Source of the DNA: Malus domestica
Lineage: Eukaryota; Streptophyta; Magnoliopsida; Rosales; Rosaceae
Reading direction: 5' to 3'
DNA: 64,000 nucleotides
Assembly (NCBI RefSeq): GCF_042453785.1
Contig: NC_091666.1
Coordinates: 24,076,501-24,140,500, forward strand
How positions within the stretch are numbered: position 1 is the first letter of the stretch; each line of letters opens with the position of its first letter. The notes under the pieces are model-generated. The model had not been told where the DNA came from and did no database searches. It saw nothing but the letters and a program-made list of their open reading frames with translations. Below, in pieces: positions 36,037 through 47,574 of this stretch. The position numbers were made by a program, and so were the translations under genes.

Positions 36037-37027
36037 TTTTGACACACCTGGTGGGACATAATGCTAAAACTACGAAGTTCATATGATATATCAAGATTCC
36101 AATCTGGCTTCATTTAGCCGATTGCATGAGGTTCTTGTGCAATTGAAAAGAAACAATGAAGAGGGTACAAAACGTCTTGAGGAGGATAGAAAAAGCCTTG
36201 AGGAGGATAAAAGACCATGGGAAGCGGTAAAAGTTCTTCGTGGCGTGAGAGCCAGGCAAAAATCATTCGCCTACATGTTGAGAATAAAAGCTCATGTTAC
36301 TCTAAAAGAGCAATGGGTAAACAAAGACAGGGCTTGATTTAATGCTTGGCTAGATGAAGAATGATTTCCTTACATTTTTTACTATGGATCAATTCCATTT
36401 GAAAAACGGTTAAGTCCAAAGGCCAGGGGTAATTTTCCGCTTCGGCCACAATCAAACTTCAGCCTAAAAAAATTGTTCATTTGACCGAAGAAAAACCTAG
36501 GCCACCTATTGTTTCGGTCGAGACTGAAAGTGTGGTAAGCCTAGAAGAAAAAGTTCAAGTTTCTGAGCCAAATTTTGACTCAAAAAATGATTCGTCAGAG
36601 GAGTGTTCCAATGATGAACAAGGGCGATACACGGCTTCGGACGAAAAAACTACATCAATTGATATGATTATTGGCGATAAAGTCGATATGGAGCAATCCT
36701 ATTCGACTGAGCAACTCGAGTTAAAAGCCGAAATTAACGAAGTAATTATGCATGAGGGGCATAATAATTGTTCAACACATTCGGCGGCCAAGAAATTTTT
36801 TTTCGTCAAGCCAAACATATTTGGAGATGTTATTCTATTAGGCCTAAAACGAAATCAAATTGAGAATTTTGATACAAAAAGATCTTGGTTCGGAATAAAG
36901 CATCGTTGGCCTCCTCTTAATTATAGTTTGGCCACTTTTATTTTCATCTAAAAAAATAATAATAAAGTATTTTCTTAACCATTCGCCCTTTCAGCCGATG
37001 CATAAGAAAATAAGGGGGCAAAGTTGT

Positions 37028-37123
37028 TAGTAGTTGGTGGTTAGGATTATTTGCTGTGTTACTAACATTGGGTTGGTGGTTAGGATTATTTGCTGCGTTA
37101 CTAACATTGGGTTTATATATATC

Positions 37124-37150
<27 letters not shown>
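37028..37150. repeat. 40-bp tandem duplication plus (TA)n run
   Basis: A unit containing GGTGGTTAGGATTATTTGCT occurs twice in tandem (about 37032-37110). It is followed by a TA microsatellite and a T run. It lies inside the LTR element's internal region, upstream of the CACTA insertion. Confidence 0.85.
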
Positions 37151-37154
<4 letters not shown>

Positions 37155-37410
37155 TTTTTACCAGTATCATATTCATGATTGGTGGGCAGTGAGCTGCCAA
37201 GAGTGTTTTTTCTCGACCCGATGTTTCTCGACCTACCTAATAAAAGAACATTTGAGGCTAGTTTTTGGAGTTCGTCCCCCAAATTTCTTCAAAATAGGTA
37301 GTAGGCTTCAGCATGTGGACAAGTGGCGCGAGGATCATGATTTGCTTCAAGGTACCAGGCTAGTGAGGAGTCAAGGTTTGCTTTCATGTCATGTCAGAAC
37401 ACAATTGGGA

Positions 37411-40400
37411 CACTACAAGAAAACATGGAATAGGTGACCAAATTTTATGTGGCACCCAAAAATTCGTCACATATTGTTTCTATATGTGACGAATTGTTCA
37501 GAGCATCACGCATGACTAGATTTTTAGGTATGAAATTTGAGAACACTTAGGTGACGATAAATATGTCCTATATTCTAGAATGGAGTGACGAAAATCATAA
37601 GCATCACTTAAATTATTTTATACCTTTTAAGATGAAAAGGAGGTGACACAAATTTTTTGAAGTCCTTAGTAAATTCGATGGCAAGGAACAATGGCGCCCT
37701 AACGAAGTATGATATGTGAGGAATTGCAAAAGGGTCACATATGTGTATTCTCGGTGACGAAAGTGATTCATCACTTTTTCAACAATAAATAATTAAAAAA
37801 AGAAAAAAACATAGTAAAGTATTAAACAAATTTGAGAAAGCCCATCTAAATTCTAAACCGTTCTCTTTCGCTTTCACTTTCTCTGTCTCTCAGACTTCTC
37901 CCATGTCTCATCGCTATGACCCAAGCCATCCGACGCATCTCTTAATCTTCTTTTCTCTCAATCGCAACATTACCGGGATCTTCTAAGCCAAATGCTCAAA
38001 CCTTCTCTCATCTATTCGTTGTCTATCACACTTCACAACCAAAAACCCTAGAGACCAGTTCAACCAACAAGCTAAATCCACAACATGTCGCGTGTCAACC
38101 TTCTTCTAGTTTCTTACGCCACCACCGAAAACCCAAGAACCATAGAAACCCTTTCCACCAACTACATAAATCTATGCCAAATTTCTCCATGCCTACGAGA
38201 CCACTATGTGGCCAAATGGTTAATGAATTCAATTTTTATCATTCTTTTTAACTTAGGGTTTTGGATTTGCAGGTAATTGCCTCCAAATTGAGCATGCCAG
38301 CAACCCTTGACCTCTTCATCCATCTTTCAAGGACTTTAATTGGGTAAAATTTGGTTTTTAATTTTTAGATTTATATATAAATAGTGTGTGTGTGTGTGTG
38401 TATATATATATCCCTGGCGTTTTCTATTTGTTTTTGGAACTTGCAGGTTTACATTCACAAATTTACAAACAAAAAAAAAAAAATTGAAGGAAGGAACATT
38501 AATCAATAACTTTAGCAAAGAAAGCTGTCAAAATTTCTTCTTTTTTCTTGCTACATTCTGTTTCCTTGTGAGATTATATGTATTTGTCCCTGGCTATTTT
38601 ATTCTGGGTAATCGTTGGGGATTATTCAAATAATTTATTTGCACATATGGAGGCTTTAATAAGTTATTTTATTTGGTCTTTCTATTTCAATTTTTTGTTT
38701 GTTATGAACTTGCAAGTTGGTACTTTTATCTGGGCTTATTGGTTTTACATGGTGATTGAAGGTAAAAAATTTTGAGTTGGTGATACCATTTATTAAAAAG
38801 GAAAGTTGTTTAATTTGGCTTTGAATTTCTCTGAAATTTGAATCATAATTCTTTTAAGTGCTCTGCATTTGAAAAAGATTGAAAATGGTCTCTTGGGCAA
38901 GCAAAATGATTCCCCCATCATAGATGATTTTCCTTCTTCTAAGTATTAGTGGCAATGTCTTTCCTATTTATTGGTGTTATTATTTGATCCTACAAAAATC
39001 ATGAAAAACAATTTAAAGAAAGATTTAAGAAACACATATATTTATCCTATATATATTTTCAGCTACTTAGTTCTTATTAGACGATATGGGGTGACTGATA
39101 TTGCATATGGATATTAGACGATATGGGATGATTGATGCTGTCAGATGTTATGTTTCATCTTTCCATGGGATTCTCTATTAAGTCCAATCCCTTAATTTGA
39201 GGAAGATTGACATCTAGATGACTTGTTGATAGTTGTGTGCTAGCTAGTTGCTGCACTCCCTTAATTTAAGTAGTGACAGTTTTAGGGTTTACCGGGTTAG
39301 TAGGATTTGCCAAGGTAGGGTTGCTTGTAACCTTACCTCATTATATATCCCCCCTTGTACATTCAATCAATCTATGAAAAATACATTAAAACAAACTTAA
39401 AATTTCCACAGTTTTGTTTAAGCATTGGCTTTTACTTCCTTTTAAGTTAGATACAAAATAGTTGAAAGCTTTTGACATAGTTTGGTTATTATGACTTTGC
39501 ACTGATCTTTAAGTAATTCTTCCAACTAGTGACCATATGACTTGCTTAAAATTCAGCCAATGTGTTTTTTCTGTTCTTCTATTGGCTGGAGGCCATTACC
39601 TCATGTGAATATATCAATTGGGTTGTTTAGTAATAGCACAACCACCTTTGTAATACCAAAGTTGGTTTCATTTTGGTTGTATGAGATCCAGTGCAGAGTA
39701 AAATTTTAATTATTGAAAACTTTATTTGCAAGGAAAATGGTATCCTGATTTAGATCTTCTTTATGCCTCTTTTGCCTATTTTTTGTATTAAGCCCACTAA
39801 TGTTTTTATTTCCAAAGTAATTTGTTGTTGTGATTGTATTGTTTGCAGGTTGGTCATGGTTTTTGACAAGGGTAGTTCTCTTACTTGTGTTTTTAAACCA
39901 AGATGTTGTCGGTATAGGTTTTATACTCTGCAAGTTTTGGGGTTGTTCTGCTTTTAGTATTTTCATCTTAATCTCACTTTATCAACATACTTGGTAACTT
40001 AAGTGATAGCCACAACTTCCAGAACTCACCTTTTGAAGGATATTGAATTTGGAAAACTAAAATGTTATTCACCTTTTTTTTTTCTATACTAAGTTAGATT
40101 TTGGTCTTATTGTTTTTTAGAAATGATGTTGGAGTTGGGTTTTTATTAAATTTTGGTAGATCTTCATATTCTTGCAATCACAGATTGGTTTGGAAGTTTA
40201 ATTATAATTTAAGTAGTTTTTTATTAATTTTATCTTTTGTTAGTAGATTATTTAGTCCTGACATTTGGAGTCTTGATAACTTACTAACTAGGCTATGATA
40301 CACAAAAGGAAAATGAGGATATGATAGCACAACTGAAGGATTGCAAGCCAAGGGCGGGCCAACAACATCTCCAGAGGTAGTGACATCAATTTAGCCTTCA

Positions 40401-41632
40401 TTAGTAGTGATATCAATTTGATCTTTATAAAAGCTAAATGTTTTAAAATTACAGTGAATAAGTAGTCTATGGTATGAAACTAGATATGTTTTTCTTGTTA
40501 ATTAATGGCCTTTTAATGTAGGATGTTTTCAAGCAAAATTCATATAATTGTAAGAAACAAAAGTATTAGCACAAGGGAGGGGCAAAACCATTTCATCCAA
40601 CATGCAAGGAAGGCTCGCAAGGTAATGAAATGAAAGTACATATAAAACTCATTGTGTAATTTAGATAGGCTCGTCTATTATGTTTCATTCTTCTTATTAT
40701 TAACTATTCCTTCAATTCTTATTTTATTCTCTTTTGTTATTCAAATTCTCAATGCACCTGCTATTCTCTAGACACCAATGTTTATTTTCTTCTCTTTTAT
40801 TATGTAAGGATAAGATGAAGAAAAAGAAGGATGAAGGATGGAGTTAAAGGAGAAATTATTCAAGAAGCACTTGAGGTAGTGATGGTGATCTTACAAATGA
40901 CAATGATACTTGTGCTAAACTAAAGACCATGACATGGCTGATGACTTATATTATGTATTGTTGGTTTCAAATATGCACTCGGTATACTTGTTTTGTTACC
41001 GACTCAATGCCTTAGAATCTTGTTAGCATCTCAATATGCTTAGAGGTGTTAGGATGTTTATGTTAGCTTTTGAGATATACAGTTGGTGTATGTATTGAAT
41101 GTAATCTAACTTATTGATCAATGAAATGTGATTAACTAAAGTATTGCCTCATATTTGTTATGAATTTTAATTCTAGATGACGAAGCAGGGAATATGTGGT
41201 AATTGGTTCGTCACGAATTGTTTCTAATAGGTTTATGATTTTGACACATGTGACACAAATTGCGCCACATGTCAAAGGAATATGTGACGCTTTCAGTCTT
41301 ACTTATTCTTAGCCATATCATTCTAGGATCAAATTGGGTGACAATAAATTCCTCACTTATACATTTGTTATGTGACAAACTTATAGGTCACTGACTTTTA
41401 TGTTTGGTGACGCTTATTTCGTCACAGTTAAAGTTATTAAGTGACGAATTTGGCGTCACAAATACTAAAAATATGTTATGAATGTAAAATTTGTCACATA
41501 AACTATAGGTGACACTGTATAGGTGACGAACATAGTGACGTTGGATTTTCGTCACATATAATCAAATATGACGAATTTTCATGTTTATGTGACAAATGTC
41601 TATCGCCACCTAAGCCATGTTTTCTTGTAGTG
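37411..41632. mobile_element. Non-autonomous CACTA (En/Spm) transposon nested in the LTR element
   Basis: The ends are CACTACAAGAAAACATGG and its exact complement CCATGTTTTCTTGTAGTG. Flanking trinucleotides are GGA and GAA, a 3-bp duplication with one difference. Subterminal regions are crowded with GTGAC(G/A)AA and TTCGTCAC motifs in both orientations (37440-37760, 41200-41600), the expected transposase-binding repeats. The 4.2-kb interior has a 5'-UTR-like pyrimidine-rich stretch (about 37860-38080) and small ORFs, but no DDE transposase or TNPA that I can recognise. Its position inside an LTR element makes it the younger insertion of the two. Confidence 0.9.
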
Positions 41633-42207
41633 GAAAGACAGAAGTTTTATTTATTTATTTAGGCCGAGCTCGGCCAACTCGTCGAAATATACTTTTCAAG
41701 TTATGTAACCAAGTCTATGGACTTAACTTTTGAAGGCAAAGAAATTGGAGAAAAAAGGTGGGCCTCATTTGCCAGGCCACAACAGAAACAACAAATATGA
41801 GTTAGTGTCAGCTGAATCTGGGTTTTATTGTTGTTTTGTTCAGCCAACTTTTGCCAAGCTCAGCGAACATGAGCTGGTGCTCGGCAGTAAATCATGGGTC
41901 TCTTCCATATCATGATATCTACAATAAAAAACTATCTAAATGGGGGATTTGTTTTAATTTCTCGGTGGACCTCATCTCAAATTTTGGTCAAAGGAATGGA
42001 ATTTTAGAAATTAGTTTTCCGAATAAATTTTTATTCAACGGTGGTTTCTCAGTAGTTCTCGGCTATATGTTTTTCTTGGTCATTCAACGAAGTTACGAGT
42101 TTCAAGGCCATCTAGCAGAAGCTAAGGAAAATTTTGATATGCATTAATGAATAATTTCCTTGACCATTCGACTTATGAGCCGAAGCTTAAGGAAACTGGG
42201 GGGCAAT

Positions 42208-43574
42208 GTTTGGACCCAATTTTACACAATCGGTCCGAGTAATCGAGGCCGTTGAATGAGCATAATTTTAGACCGTTGAATGAGAAAGTGAAGATAATTT
42301 TGTTATTGTTAAAGGATATTATTATTGTTTTATCATAATAATTATCTTTTAATAAGGAATTATCTTAACGTCTTCCTATCCAAGATAAATGGGATGCAAA
42401 CTATATCTGTGATCTGGAAGTAAACAACACAGTTCGAATTGAGACTCTTATCACGTGGCATGGCTGGGATGTGATGGTCATGATAGGCTTTAGCCTATGG
42501 ATGAGATAAGGAAATGGTGATGTGATGTGGCAGAAGATTAGCTTGCATGCATGAATAAAGATTATGAAGTGATGGTAGGACATAATATCCTTGGCATCCT
42601 GCCAAAAGTCTTGTCAAATGGCATCACATGAAGGAATTGAAAATAAAGATTGGATTACATGCAAGCTAAGCCCAAATAGTGTAATGGTAATCCATGGGGT
42701 TATTAAAGGATATTCTTAGGAATGTTATTGGCAGCTTTCGTACTTCTCGGAATGCAATTATACAAGGTAGTCGTCAAACATGCAAGCTTTATAAATACAA
42801 GACGGACCGCGACAAGATGAGGGGCCTCCAACTCAACACACAAACTGCCCTACGCAAACTCTCGCTCTACGCGAAACCTCTCAACAACCTTGAGATTTTT
42901 ATTTTCTTTTTCACCGACACATCTTTAGATTGGATAGACAGTACTATGAAGGCAACCGATGAACACCTTCAGTTTGGATAAACATCACCATTGTCGTACA
43001 ATCACCCGACCACGGAGCACCTTCGGTTTGGATAAACAGCACTGTGTCGAGGCCGACTGATTATCTATCCAAGTCTCGGTCGAGAAGGATTTTCGAATCC
43101 TTATTGGTAGAGGTCATCTTATTAGCCTTCTCGGCAAAGTGAGGTTTTACAGATTACTAGGCTCAGCGCATTGAATGCTGAGTTATTTTATGATTGGATA
43201 TTCACAGGTAAGTTTTAGAGTTCAGCATTCCGACGGCCTTGTGTCCGTATAGTATGGAGCCAGTTCGGCGTGCTTATACTTTTACGAATATAGTCACTGT
43301 GACCGAACCCGGTGCCGACGATCCGTGAACTTCGCAAGACTAGCAGCCTTGTCTTCAGGCTCTAGAACCCGAAGGCCAAGGCGAGTTCCTTTCTCGACCG
43401 CAGTCGCAAGTCAAGAAGTCAAGTAACACGCTCAACGCAACACCAACAAATTTTACTCCCCGGCCGAGCTCGACCGATTAGTTGGCAAGCCCTGCACATA
43501 ACCTAAAGACGTAGTTAGCTTATTAATTACTCAGCTTACACGCCATGTAGGCTTGGTAATTTTTAGGGTTAACA
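42208..43574 (+). repeat. Right LTR of the 8.9-kb element
   Basis: This repeat of about 1.4 kb starts TGTTTGGACCCAATTTTAC and ends AGGGTTAACA. It is the partner of 34652-36036 and is preceded by a G-rich polypurine tract. Confidence 0.93.
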
Positions 43575-43579
43575 CAATT

Positions 43580-43936
43580 ATACAAGAAAAGTGGAGAAAT
43601 TTTTTATTATGCCCCAAAACACGGATGGTATATGACAGGTCATTATATAATGAAGGGAAGTTTTATTTTTTAAGTTGTTGATTTTTAAGATAAGTATTTC
43701 CTCACTTATATAATGACAAGTGATGTATTACCATGTATTCTAGAGACACTGACAAATATCTCAAAAAAGTAAGTATGGTTGTTAAAGGAAATCTCAAACA
43801 AGGTTTTAGAAATTAGTTTTTTAAAAGACTTTTAGAAAAATATAACAAGAAATAGAAGTAGATTATTCGGTGCATTATTGCTACTTCTTTAATTTAATGG
43901 TTCCCTTCATTTCAAAAAAAGGTTTTTAATGGTTTA
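43580..43936. other. Short spacer right of the LTR element
   Basis: This is AT-rich sequence with nothing recognised. It leads directly into a PIF-type MITE. Confidence 0.4.
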
Positions 43937-44168
43937 GAGCTCGTTTGGATATGCATTTGAAATGACTGAAAACGCTTTTGGTGAAAATGTTTTTAGAACC
44001 AATCATTAGTAAAGATGCAAGTAAATCCTGAAAAAACACTTAAACTGCTTCCTGGAAGAAGCATATAATTGGTGATTCTTGCAGAAAGCACTTAAGGTGC
44101 TTTGAAACCCAAAAATATTTTCTCTAAAAGCGATTTTAGTCATTTTAAAAGCACATCCAAACGAGCCC
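43937..44168. mobile_element. PIF/Tourist-like MITE, family 'GCTCGTTTGGAT', copy 2
   Basis: The left end reads GAGCTCGTTTGGATATGC and the right end read backwards GGGCTCGTTTGGATGTGC. TTA lies on both sides (43934-43936 and 44169-44171). The right-hand TTA is also the left target trinucleotide of the adjoining Harbinger element, so the two abut exactly. It is alignable over most of its length with copy 1 at 19996-20249. Confidence 0.85.
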
Positions 44169-44480
44169 TTAAACTATCTCCAACCAAATGGTCTAGAAGG
44201 CCAGATAAGCGAAAATAGCCCGAAAACCGTCTCCAACCGAAGGCTAGGCCAGGCCAGATGGCTTGTAGAATCTGAGAGGACCCCACGGAATCTGAAAGGG
44301 ATGGAGGGCTGGCCAGAAAAATCATTATTCCTGTCGATTATAGCTGATAGGAATCCTTAAGCTAAAATTAAAATGCAACGGCTAGCTGACAGAGGACCCC
44401 ACAGAATCTGAAAGGGCTGGAGGGCTGGCCAGAAAAATCATTATTCCTGTAGGTTATAGCTGATAGGAATCCTTAAGCTA

Positions 44481-44532
44481 AAATTCAAATGCAACGGCTA
44501 GCTGATGTCAGCTAGCCGTTGCATTTGAATTT
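44481..44532. repeat. Perfect palindrome near the left end of the Harbinger element
   Basis: The 25-bp arms (44481-44505 and 44508-44532) are exact complements around a TG centre. The core is GCAACGGCTAGCTGA/TCAGCTAGCCGTTGC. A sister palindrome is at 46455-46506. Confidence 0.93.
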
Positions 44533-44962
44533 TTTTTTTACAGTTTTATTATTATTTTTTATTTACAAAAATTTTCTTATAACTTCTATTATTCATATTT
44601 TTTTTTAAATTCTATTTTTTTCCTATAACTTTTATTTTACAAAATTTGTTTCATATATTTTTTTTAAATTCCATTTTTCCTGTAACTTCTATTTCACAAA
44701 ATTTGTTTCATTTTATTTTAAATTCTATTTTTTTTCCTATAACTTCTATTTCACAAAATTTGTTTCATATTTTTTCCTATAACTTCCTAAGCCATTATAC
44801 AACATTAAATTAAATTAAGTAACATGAAACAACATTAAATAACATTAACCAACATACAAATTATCCAACATAAAAAAAATTTAATAACATGAAACTTAAA
44901 CAATATTTTTAAAAACATTTAACAACATAAAACTTAAACGCCTACTCCATGCTTCTTTTGGC

Positions 44963-46098
44963 CTAAAGATGTGCAACAAGATCCTGTTGTAGGTACTTGT
45001 TTGTGGCACGAGAACGTATCATTCTATAGCGCCTCATGTACTTATTTATAGAGATACTACCAATTCTTGGATTGAAATGCAAATTAGGCCCATCATATAT
45101 TTTTGCACGAGCCCTTCTTGACCTATTTGGATCTTTTTGGTCATCATCGAACTCTCCATCAATATACCCATCTCTCTTATCCTTCACTATCATATTGTGT
45201 AATATGATGCAAGACAACATGATGGAGTCCAAATGTTCTCGACTCCACCCTCTTGCCGGTTCGCTAATGTCTTCCACCGTACTTGTAGAATATTGAAAGC
45301 TCTCTCAACATCTTTCCATTATGCCTCTTGGTGTAAGGTAAACAACTTTTTTGCATCATTCCTAGGGTTTGGAATTGCTTGGACAAGTGTTGCCCACTTT
45401 GGGTAGATGCCATCTGCCAAGTAACACCCCATATTGTATTCACGGTTGTTGATGTAGTAGTTAAGTTTAGGTGCTTTACCTTCCGTCAAGTTATTGAAGA
45501 AGGGTGAACGCCCAAGAATTGTAATGTCATTTTGGGATCCAGGGACTCCAAAGAAAGCATGCCAGATTCATGTGTCATATAAGGCAACGACCTCTAACAC
45601 AACAGTTGGCTTTCTCGACCTTTCACTAAAGCCTCATTGCCATCCTGTGGGACAGTTTTTCCAATCCCAATGCATGCATTCTAATGACCCTATCATGCCC
45701 GGAAACCCACGGTCTTCAACTTTGCGAATGAGCCGATTCAGATCTTCTTGATTTGGCTCGCGGAGGTACTCGTCTTTGTAGACCTAAACAATTGTGTCAC
45801 ATAATTGTTCAAGAGTATCAAGGCATGTAGGCTCAGACATACCATGGGTTTCATCTATCAAATCAGTTGGGGAGCCATAAGCCATCATTCGGAGTGCAAC
45901 AATAACCTTCTTCTGAGGTGAGAAACTAGGGTGGCCTGCTCTGTCCCATTTCTGTCGAAAGTATGGATTGACTTGTTGGACATCACGAAGTAAACGTTCG
46001 AAGACATGACGCCTCATCAGGAAGTGACATCTGAAATCCTCTTCTGTGTACACCAAGTTGGGATTGAAGTAGTTGCTCATCAGATTGGCATGCGACAT
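44963..46098 (-). pseudogene. PIF/Harbinger DDE transposase, inactivated
   Basis: Recognisable blocks, N to C, are: the entry domain (NLVYTEEDFRCHFLMRRHVF, then MMAYGSPTDLIDETHGMSEP); the catalytic core with CMHWDWKNCP and the PGSQNDI region, then YNMGYYLADGIYP-like sequence around 45420-45450; and the HNMIVKDKRD tail motif. The frame from 46098 to about 45300 is continuous except for several in-frame stops (after CDTIV, after NCPTGWQ, after LYDT and before the ERAF motif), then one frame change before the C-terminal ORF 44963-45277. The first catalytic Asp of the usual IDCMHW appears as Glu (LECMHW). A separate N-terminal piece lies at 46243-46428. It is clearly dead as a protein. Confidence 0.88.
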
Positions 46099-46454
46099 TG
46101 CTATGTTTCGTGGTTTGTAAGTGCGACCAGCAATAGAGCCACCTCATTGAGGTTTTTCCTCAGTTGGCTGACACACCATGGCCACAGCCATGAATGTTGC
46201 TCTATTTTGTTTGTTGTGCCTTACTTGAACTTCTTCATCAAACTACTCATCTTCTCGTCTCATTTGCGCCCATTTTGCTTCCAATTTGGAATTGGATGAG
46301 GACCCCCAGTTGGAATCCGAAGAGGATCCATAGTTGGAATTCATTGCAAACTTGAATTGAAAAAGATTGAATTGAAAGAGATTGAATTGAAATAGATTGA
46401 ATTCAAAGTTGTGTGAATTATAGTTCAATATCCACCCTATTTATAGCAAAAGAA

Positions 46455-46506
46455 AAATTCAAATCCAACGGCTAGCTGATGTCACTTAGCCGTTGGATTT
46501 GAATTT
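46455..46506. repeat. Matching palindrome near the right end of the Harbinger element
   Basis: The arms 46455-46479 and 46482-46506, with core CCAACGGCTAGCTGA, differ from perfect complementarity at only two positions. They are nearly identical in sequence to the left palindrome. Confidence 0.9.
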
Positions 46507-46717
46507 AAGTTGTAGTTTTTAAATAATAAATTATGTTTGGCCCTTGGTTGGAGACAATTTTTTGTGACAGGGCTAAAACGAGACCTATGGCCCTTTAGCC
46601 CTCGGTTGGAGACGGAGGCAAATATGACCATGTATTGTTCATTAAAATATTAATATCTTGGAGGGTCAGAAGGCTAAAACGAGCCATTTGACCAGCCATC
46701 GATTGGAGATGGCCTTA

Positions 46718-47359
46718 GATGCTATAAAAAAGATGTAGTAAATAGTTTCACACATTATTGCTTGATTCTTTTCCATTAGTACAATCAATCATAACCCTCA
46801 TCTCCCAAAGAAGTATATAAAACCAATTCAACCGCCCCTCAATCTTTAAAGAAATAATTTGTCTCCATTTGATTGGATGAGATATCATGTTTGACTCATA
46901 TACGACGAAAATTTATACATGTGATAAGTTCGATACTTATTACGATGTGATTTTATTATGAGTTCGCGTTGCATGTTATAAAAATATCTCTACATAAAAA
47001 TGAGCATTCAAGCGCTAATTACTAGTAACTTATTACGGTATTATCTACGCGTTTTAGCCTTTACAATATTTTTTTTATGTTCAAAACGTTTATTTTTTTA
47101 AATCTTCATTCGAACATCATCTTTATTAAAATTTAGAAATGAGTAATAGTTAATTAAGTAGAATGGATATGGATTAGCTCGGACCCCAAATTTTAAAAAC
47201 ACCGAATTAACCTAATCATGCAAAATAAAAAATTTAATCTGATCTAGCAATCACTGACAAATATATAATCCTCCCTCTGCCCTCCCTTTCTCTCAAACTT
47301 GCCTGATTCCCTCCACCGTAACCAAACCACTGTCTCTTGGTTTTCTCTCTCTTTCCCAA

Positions 47360-47391
<32 letters not shown>

Positions 47392-47574
47392 CACAGTCTG
47401 TGTATGTATTTAATGCAAGGCGGCTCCTACTTCTTCAGACACAGTAAATAACCTAACCAAACACGTACGTGCTTTGCCTCTCTCCCTCCCTCTCTCTCTC
47501 TCTCTCTCATTGTTTTGTTGTGTTATAGTCAACGTGGTCAAAATACACTAGTATCAGTGATAACAGCACAAAAA
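46718..47574 (+). promoter_or_regulatory. Upstream region of the SDR gene with (CT)n leader
   Basis: The proximal 250 bp contain two CT microsatellites (about 47361-47386 and 47484-47508), typical of plant core promoters and 5' UTRs. A TATA box is not obvious; TATATAATCC at about 47263 is the best candidate, about 310 bp before the ATG. The distal part is AT-rich with no gene. Confidence 0.5.

Larger units (their letters stand above)
34652..43574 (+). mobile_element. LTR retrotransposon, non-autonomous (LARD-like), with nested CACTA element
   Basis: The LTRs at 34652-36036 and 42208-43574 both begin TGTTTGGACCC and end in AACA. A 5-bp duplication CAATT flanks the whole (34647-34651 and 43575-43579). 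A polypurine tract (AAACTGGGGGGCAA) immediately precedes the right LTR. Each LTR holds a TATA-like GCTTTATAAATACAAG (about 35213 and 42786). The internal region, apart from the nested CACTA element, carries only low-complexity acidic or charged ORFs (36083-36337, 36481-36951) and no recognisable protease, reverse transcriptase or integrase. It is therefore a large non-autonomous derivative, lineage uncertain. By eye the LTRs differ by several per cent, suggesting insertion on the order of one to a few million years ago. It is structurally whole but coding-dead. Confidence 0.9.
44172..46714 (-). mobile_element. Decayed PIF/Harbinger DNA transposon
   Basis: The terminal repeats are AACTATCTCCAACC at the left and, read backwards, GGCCATCTCCAATC at the right, with TTA target duplications at 44169-44171 and 46715-46717. 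Further GTCTCCAACC(G/A)A copies lie just inside each end. One transposase gene runs on the minus strand (about 46350 down to 44960). No second, Myb-like ORF is present. Near the left end a unit of about 116 bp is tandemly duplicated (44274-44389, 44390-44505), and each end carries a 25-bp-arm palindrome. At 2.5 kb with its own transposase it looks like a once-autonomous element. Confidence 0.9.

Noticed and set aside
37030-37110. Possible CRISPR-like or regularly spaced repeat
   Set aside because: It is only two adjacent copies of a 40-bp unit without spacers, in a plant retroelement.
36944-37282. 112-codon minus ORF with a Tyr/Ile repeat
   Set aside because: It is the translation of a TA microsatellite and a tandem duplication inside the LTR element.
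39200-39400. Possible solo LTR (TATATATCCCCCCTTGTACA region)
   Set aside because: No matching TG…CA borders or target duplication could be identified inside the CACTA element.
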